Both the position numbers and the translations under genes were made by a program. 12,306 nt of DNA from Parvularcula sp. (GTDB lineage: Bacteria; Pseudomonadota; Alphaproteobacteria; Caulobacterales; Parvularculaceae). Positions 7,153 through 12,306 of this stretch are shown here, in pieces. The stretch spans positions 1-12,306 of the forward strand of contig DNZB01000277.1 in NCBI GenBank assembly GCA_003506635.1, read 5' to 3'. The first letter of the stretch is position 1; each line of letters begins with the position of its first letter. The notes under the pieces are model-generated. The model ran no database searches. It had not been told where the DNA came from and was given only the letters and a program-made list of their open reading frames with translations.

Positions 7153-8402
7153 GTGAGGATCAGGCTGGCGAGCGCCGCGCTCATGAGGTTTGACAAAGAT
7201 CCCGCGAGCACGGCCCTGACGCCGAAGCGGGCGATGTCGCCCATGCGCTCGGGCATCAATGAGCCGAGCCCGCCGAGCAGGATGGCGATCGAGGAGATGT
7301 TAGCGAAGCCGCAAAGCGCAAAAGTCAGCACCGAAACGGTCCGCGGGTCCAGATTCGGCGCTTCCCGGACAAGCGAGAAATAGGCGATGAACTCATTTAG
7401 GATTATCTTCTCACCGAAGATGCCGCCTGCGGCGACCGCTTCCGTCCATGGAATGTTCAACAGCGCCATCAGCGGAGCAAAGGCCCATCCGAGGATCATC
7501 TGGGCCGAAAGGCCATCGACGCCGATCACATCGCCAAGCGCTCCGAGAAGCCCATTGACGAGCGCGATGAGCCCGGTGAAGGCGAGAAGCATCGCGCCGA
7601 TATTAAGCGCTAGCGCCAGCCCGTCCTTGGCGCCCACCGCCGCCGCCATGATGACGTTGGGATGCGGTGAACGCTCCTTGACGATTGCAAAAATGTCGAG
7701 TGCGTTATCGCCGGACTCCTTGCCGTCGGGAATAATGATCTTCGCCATCAGCAGCCCGCCCGGCGCAGCCATGAAACTGGCTGCGAGCAGATAATCGAGG
7801 TCGATTCCGATTTGGGCGTAGGCGGCGAGTACCGATCCTGCGACTGACGCAAGGCCGGATACCATGATGGCGAACAGTTGCGGACCGGTGATGCGGTCGA
7901 GATAGGGCTTGACCGCCAGCGGCGCCTCGGTCTGGCCGACAAATATGTTCGCGGCGGCGTTCAAGGATTCAACCGGCCGCGTGCCGAGCACCACGCGAAG
8001 CAGACCGCCGACTCCGGCGACAACGAGTTGCATCACCCGCAAATGATAGAGAACCGACATCAGCGCGGCGAAGAAAATCACAATCGGCAGAACCTGGAAC
8101 GCAAAGACGACGCCGAAATTCTTCGAATCTGAAATCGGTCCGAACAGGAGCGATATGCCTGCATTTGCGTAGCCGAGAATATGCGTCACGCCCGCCGACA
8201 TGGCGCCGATGACCGCAGAGCCGACCGGCGTCGCAAGCGCAAACCACGCCATCACCGCCTGAAGCGCGAAAGCCGACAGAACGACTCTCGGATTGATGGC
8301 GCGCCGGTTGTTCGAGAAGATGATGGCGATCAATAGCAACGCGCCGACGCCGGCCAGCCCAAGCGAGCGACCCGAAAGGAATTCCGCCACGATTTCCGCC
8401 AT
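7149..8402 (-). CDS. nupC: Concentrative nucleoside transporter, NupC/CNT family
   Basis: This inner-membrane symporter takes up nucleosides using a cation gradient. It has 417 residues, about the same as the structurally known Vibrio CNT (416), and is strongly hydrophobic throughout with several membrane segments. The nucleobase-binding motif GQTEAPL (156-162), the second-half [15 protein letters not shown] (327-341) with E331, and [11 protein letters not shown] (364-374) with N368 and S371 match the nucleoside-contacting residues of CNT proteins. It starts at ATG 8402 with an AGGGG-type site about 10 nt upstream. It follows deoA after a 69-bp gap and overlaps the nucleoside hydrolase by 4 bp. 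Its place in the operon is import across the inner membrane; the outer-membrane step may be the receptor encoded at 2807-5152. Proton or sodium coupling cannot be told by eye. Confidence 0.95.
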   Translation of the reverse strand: MAEIVAEFLSGRSLGLAGVGALLLIAIIFSNNRRAINPRVVLSAFALQAVMAWFALATPVGSAVIGAMSAGVTHILGYANAGISLLFGPISDSKNFGVVFAFQVLPIVIFFAALMSVLYHLRVMQLVVAGVGGLLRVVLGTRPVESLNAAANIFVGQTEAPLAVKPYLDRITGPQLFAIMVSGLASVAGSVLAAYAQIGIDLDYLLAASFMAAPGGLLMAKIIIPDGKESGDNALDIFAIVKERSPHPNVIMAAAVGAKDGLALALNIGAMLLAFTGLIALVNGLLGALGDVIGVDGLSAQMILGWAFAPLMALLNIPWTEAVAAGGIFGEKIILNEFIAYFSLVREAPNLDPRTVSVLTFALCGFANISSIAILLGGLGSLMPERMGDIARFGVRAVLAGSLSNLMSAALASLILT

Positions 8403-8471
8403 CTTGTCGCCGCCCCTGTCGCGCGCCGTGCGCCTTTTCCGAAGAATGCATGTTTCGACGGACGCGCCCGG

Positions 8472-9803
<1,332 letters not shown>

Positions 9804-9876
9804 CAAATCCATCCAGAACGGCCATGCCCGACGTGGCGGAGCAGTAGAACGCAGCGCGGGCGCCAGCGCAAGAATC

Positions 9877-9895
9877 TTGATCATTTGGTCAAAAA
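9877..9895. promoter_or_regulatory. TTGAT-N6-GTCAA operator candidate in the deoA/preT divergent promoter region
   Basis: The site reads TTGATCATTTGGTCAAAAA, an interrupted inverted repeat (TTGAT and GTCAA arms, 6-nt spacer). It lies in the 128-bp gap between deoA (minus) and preT (plus), about 37 bp before the preT start and 74 bp before the deoA start, so one bound protein could control both directions. It matches the receptor upstream region at 5208-5226 in 16 of 19 positions. No convincing -10/-35 pair could be assigned by eye. Confidence 0.6.
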
Positions 9896-9931
9896 CGTGC
9901 AGGCTCCCGCCAGCGTACAGGATGGCCTTTA

Positions 9932-11287
9932 GTGAAACGACTGCATCAGCCCGCGCCCGAAGGCGCGTTGTCGTCAGAAGCGATTGCGGAGAATTTCTCT
10001 GACCTTCATCCGCCTCTCGCCGCGGCGCAGGCGGCGGTTGAAGCTTCGCGCTGCCTTTATTGTTATGATGCGCCTTGCATCAAGGCCTGCCCGACCGGCA
10101 TCGACATTCCGAAGTTCATCCACCAGATCCGAACGGGCAATATCGACGGATCGGCGACGACGATCCTTTCGGAAAACATCATGGGCGGGACCTGCGCGCG
10201 CGCCTGTCCGACCGAAACGCTGTGCGAGGAGGTATGCGTCGTCAACCGGACGCAAGGCGGACCGGTGAAGATCGGCGCCTTGCAGCGTTTCGCGGTGGAC
10301 CGGATGATCACGGCGGGCGGTCCCCATCCCTTTCAGCGAATGAAATCAAGCGGCCGGCGATTTGCCGTCGTCGGCGCGGGACCGGCGGGACTTTCTTTCG
10401 CCCATCGCGCTGCGATGCTCGGCCATAGGGTGATTGTCTATGAAGCGCGGCCGAAACCCGGCGGGCTCAACGAATATGGTCTCGCCGCCTACAAGATGGC
10501 GGAAGACTTCGCGCAAGCCGAGGTCGCTTTCCTGCTCCAAATCGGCGGCATCGAAATTGAATACGGCAAGGCGCTGGGTCGCGAATTGACGCTCGACGGG
10601 CTTCGTGGCGGGCATGACTGCGTTTTTATCGGCGCAGGGCTGGGCGGCGCCGGCCTGCTCGGCGTTCCGGGCGAGACTCTTTCCGGGGTTCGCGACGCGC
10701 TCGACTTCATCGCGGGCATTCGTCAGGCCGGTAATAAATCATCCGTACCCGTCGGAAACGACGTCATCGTCATCGGCGGCGGCAACACGGCGATTGATGC
10801 GGCGATGCAGGCGAAATGCCTCGGCGCGGCGCGCGTGACGCTCGTCTACCGCCGCGGACAGGAAGCGATGGGCGCGACGGCATGGGAGCAGGAACTGGCG
10901 GCGGCTAACGGCGTCGTCATGAGATTTTGGGCTTCGCCGGCGGGCTTTTCGGGCGTCGGACGTGTTGAGCGTGCGCGCTTTGAAGAAACGCGGATCGAGG
11001 GCGGCGCCCTCGCGCCGGCGGGGCGCTGGTTCGATCTTCCCGCGGACATGGTTCTGAAAGCAATTGGTCAGAAATTCGCGCTCGCAGCGCCCTCGGAGCT
11101 GCGGCTTGAGCGGGGAAGGATTTGGGTCGATGAACAGTTCCGAACCTCGATCGCCGGCGTGTACGCGGGCGGCGATTGCATCCATCGCGGCGAGGATCTG
11201 ACCGTTCGCGCGGTCGAAGACGGCAAACAGGCCGCGATGTTCGCTGATGCGCATTTGCGCGACAGCGTCAAGGGAGCGTCCCGATGA
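9932..11287 (+). CDS. preT: NAD-dependent dihydropyrimidine dehydrogenase, PreT subunit
   Basis: This is the electron-input subunit of the enzyme that reduces uracil and thymine to their 5,6-dihydro forms, the first step of reductive pyrimidine breakdown. The 451-residue protein has an N-terminal iron-sulfur region with CLYCYDAPCIKACP (C41, C44, C49, C53) and TCARACPTETLCEEVC (C88, C92, C98, C102). Q118 in ALQRFA may correspond to the glutamine ligand of mammalian DPD. An FAD-binding VVGAGPAGLS (146-155) follows, then an NAD(P)H-binding VIVIGGGNTAIDAA (278-291) and GGDC (413-416) with GEDLTVRAVEDG. It starts at GTG 9932, with AGGA about 9 nt upstream. Its TGA overlaps the preA ATG by 4 bp, as expected for subunits made together. 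It is the first gene of a plus-strand operon divergent from deoA, sharing a regulatory gap with it. Confidence 0.95.
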   Translation: MKRLHQPAPEGALSSEAIAENFSDLHPPLAAAQAAVEASRCLYCYDAPCIKACPTGIDIPKFIHQIRTGNIDGSATTILSENIMGGTCARACPTETLCEEVCVVNRTQGGPVKIGALQRFAVDRMITAGGPHPFQRMKSSGRRFAVVGAGPAGLSFAHRAAMLGHRVIVYEARPKPGGLNEYGLAAYKMAEDFAQAEVAFLLQIGGIEIEYGKALGRELTLDGLRGGHDCVFIGAGLGGAGLLGVPGETLSGVRDALDFIAGIRQAGNKSSVPVGNDVIVIGGGNTAIDAAMQAKCLGAARVTLVYRRGQEAMGATAWEQELAAANGVVMRFWASPAGFSGVGRVERARFEETRIEGGALAPAGRWFDLPADMVLKAIGQKFALAAPSELRLERGRIWVDEQFRTSIAGVYAGGDCIHRGEDLTVRAVEDGKQAAMFADAHLRDSVKGASR

Positions 11288-12306
11288 CCGAACTTAATTG
11301 CACGATAGGCGGCGTATCCAGCATTAATCCTTTCTGGCTCGCGTCCGCGCCGCCGACCGACAAGAAGTACAATGTCGAGCGCGCATTTCGCGCCGGCTGG
11401 GGCGGCGTCGTCTGGAAAACGCTGGGCGAGGACCCGCCCGTCGTCAATACAACCAGCCGGTATGGCGCGCACCGCGCGCATGACCGACGCATCATCGGCC
11501 TCAACAACATCGAGCTGATTTCGGATCGCCCTCTCGGCGTGAACCTGCGTGAGATCGAGGAGGTCCGGAAAGCCTGGCCCGACCGCGCCATCATCGGTTC
11601 TATCATGGCGCCGATCGACGAGGACGCATGGAAAAGGCTGGCGGTCAAAGTCGCAAACGCCGGCGTTCACGGCATCGAACTTAATCTCGGCTGCCCGCAT
11701 GGCATGTGCGAGCGGGGCATGGGATCGGCGATCGGCCAGGCGCCGGCGCTTGTCGAGCAGACGACGCGGTGGGTGCGCGAAGCGACAGGGCTGCCGGTGT
11801 TCACCAAACTGACGCCGAACGTCATGGACATCCGTATCCCCGCGGCCGCGGCGAAGGCGGGCGGCGCCGACGCCGTTTCGCTGATCAACACGGTGAATTC
11901 AATCGTCGGCGTCGATCTTGATCTCATGGCGCCGACGCCGACCGTCGACGGACGGGGAACGCATGGCGGCTATTGCGGCGAGGCGGTCAAGCCGATCGCG
12001 CTGCACATGATCGCGGAAATCGCGCGTGACGCCGAGTTGCGCAGCCTTGAAATCTCCGGAATCGGCGGCGTGACGACCTGGCGCGACGCGGCGGAATTCA
12101 TCGCCCTTGGCGCGAGCGGCGTACAGGTCTGTGCGGCCGCGATGCTGTACGGCTTTCGCATCGTTGAAGACATGATCGAGGGGCTTTCCGCCTTCATGCG
12201 CGATAAGGGCTATCGCAGCATCGCCGACTTCCGGGGTCTTGCGACGCCAAAAGCCGTCGACTGGAACGCGCTCAACATGAATTACGATCTCAAGGCGCGC
12301 ATCGAC
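11284..12306 (+). CDS. preA: NAD-dependent dihydropyrimidine dehydrogenase, PreA subunit (3' end cut)
   Basis: This is the catalytic FMN barrel subunit that partners PreT; 341 codons are visible and the frame runs open to the window edge. Visible motifs are LASAPPTDKKYN (19-30), VVWKTLG (42-48), GLNNIELIS (72-80, N75 equivalent to the substrate-binding Asn of DPD) and NLGCPHGMCERGMG (134-147). C137 in the last is the expected proton-donating active-site cysteine. KLTPNV, INTVNS and ISGIGGVTTW follow. Mammalian DPD has NLSC where this has NLGC; I believe the glycine is common in bacterial homologues. The usual C-terminal tail with two [4Fe-4S] clusters would lie beyond the right edge. The start is ATG 11284, overlapping the preT stop. 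Dihydropyrimidinase and beta-ureidopropionase genes would be expected further right. Confidence 0.95.
   Translation, partial: MTELNCTIGGVSSINPFWLASAPPTDKKYNVERAFRAGWGGVVWKTLGEDPPVVNTTSRYGAHRAHDRRIIGLNNIELISDRPLGVNLREIEEVRKAWPDRAIIGSIMAPIDEDAWKRLAVKVANAGVHGIELNLGCPHGMCERGMGSAIGQAPALVEQTTRWVREATGLPVFTKLTPNVMDIRIPAAAAKAGGADAVSLINTVNSIVGVDLDLMAPTPTVDGRGTHGGYCGEAVKPIALHMIAEIARDAELRSLEISGIGGVTTWRDAAEFIALGASGVQVCAAAMLYGFRIVEDMIEGLSAFMRDKGYRSIADFRGLATPKAVDWNALNMNYDLKARID

Noticed and set aside
6409..7383. Plus-strand open frame of 324 codons over the nucleoside hydrolase and nupC
   Set aside because: It is antisense to two certain genes and has shadow-type composition with no recognisable domain.
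9804..9884. Extension of thymidine phosphorylase to ATG 9884
   Set aside because: The added 27 residues have no counterpart in DeoA, and the ATG lies inside the operator candidate.
9877..9892. Reading the TTGAT/RTCAA sites as FNR boxes
   Set aside because: The FNR consensus has a 4-nt spacer between arms; all three sites here have 6 nt, so a different protein is more likely.

Overview
This window is GC-rich, densely packed DNA that is probably from an alphaproteobacterium. That placement is an inference from base composition, the sphingomonad/caulobacter-style TonB-dependent receptor, frequent non-ATG starts and tight 4-bp gene overlaps. No rRNA, tRNA, CRISPR array, insertion sequence or phage gene was seen. 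Ten protein-coding genes are supported, and the first and last are cut by the window edges.

Left block (1-2434, all minus strand): a translationally coupled three-gene sugar operon, transcribed as PfkB-type kinase, LacD/YihT-type class I aldolase, and L-fucose/L-arabinose-isomerase-like protein (cut at position 1). The kinase closely resembles E. coli YihV (6-deoxy-6-sulfofructose kinase). It keeps the Lys, Asn and Arg residues that bind the sulfonate in YihV (comparison made from memory). Isomerase plus kinase plus aldolase is the core of an Embden-Meyerhof-type sulfoglycolysis route, so this is a candidate sulfoquinovose-degradation operon of the variant that uses a fucose-isomerase-like isomerase. 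A 12-bp perfect palindrome lies just upstream.

Middle (2435-5226): an intergenic stretch with no gene, a strong intrinsic terminator at 2707-2743, and a TonB-dependent outer-membrane receptor (minus strand). The terminator separates the receptor gene from the sugar operon.

Right block (5330-12306): a nucleoside/pyrimidine catabolic locus. On the minus strand runs an operon deoA (thymidine phosphorylase), nupC (CNT nucleoside transporter), a RihA-like nucleoside hydrolase and rbsK (ribokinase). Divergent on the plus strand are preT and preA, the two subunits of NAD-dependent dihydropyrimidine dehydrogenase; preA is cut at the right edge. Together these import nucleosides, cleave them by phosphorolysis or hydrolysis, phosphorylate the freed ribose and reduce uracil or thymine.

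One interrupted palindrome, TTGAY-N6-RTCAA, occurs once between deoA and preT and twice, overlapping, in front of the receptor gene. This ties the receptor to the nucleoside regulon and suggests it is an outer-membrane nucleoside importer. No regulator gene lies in the window.
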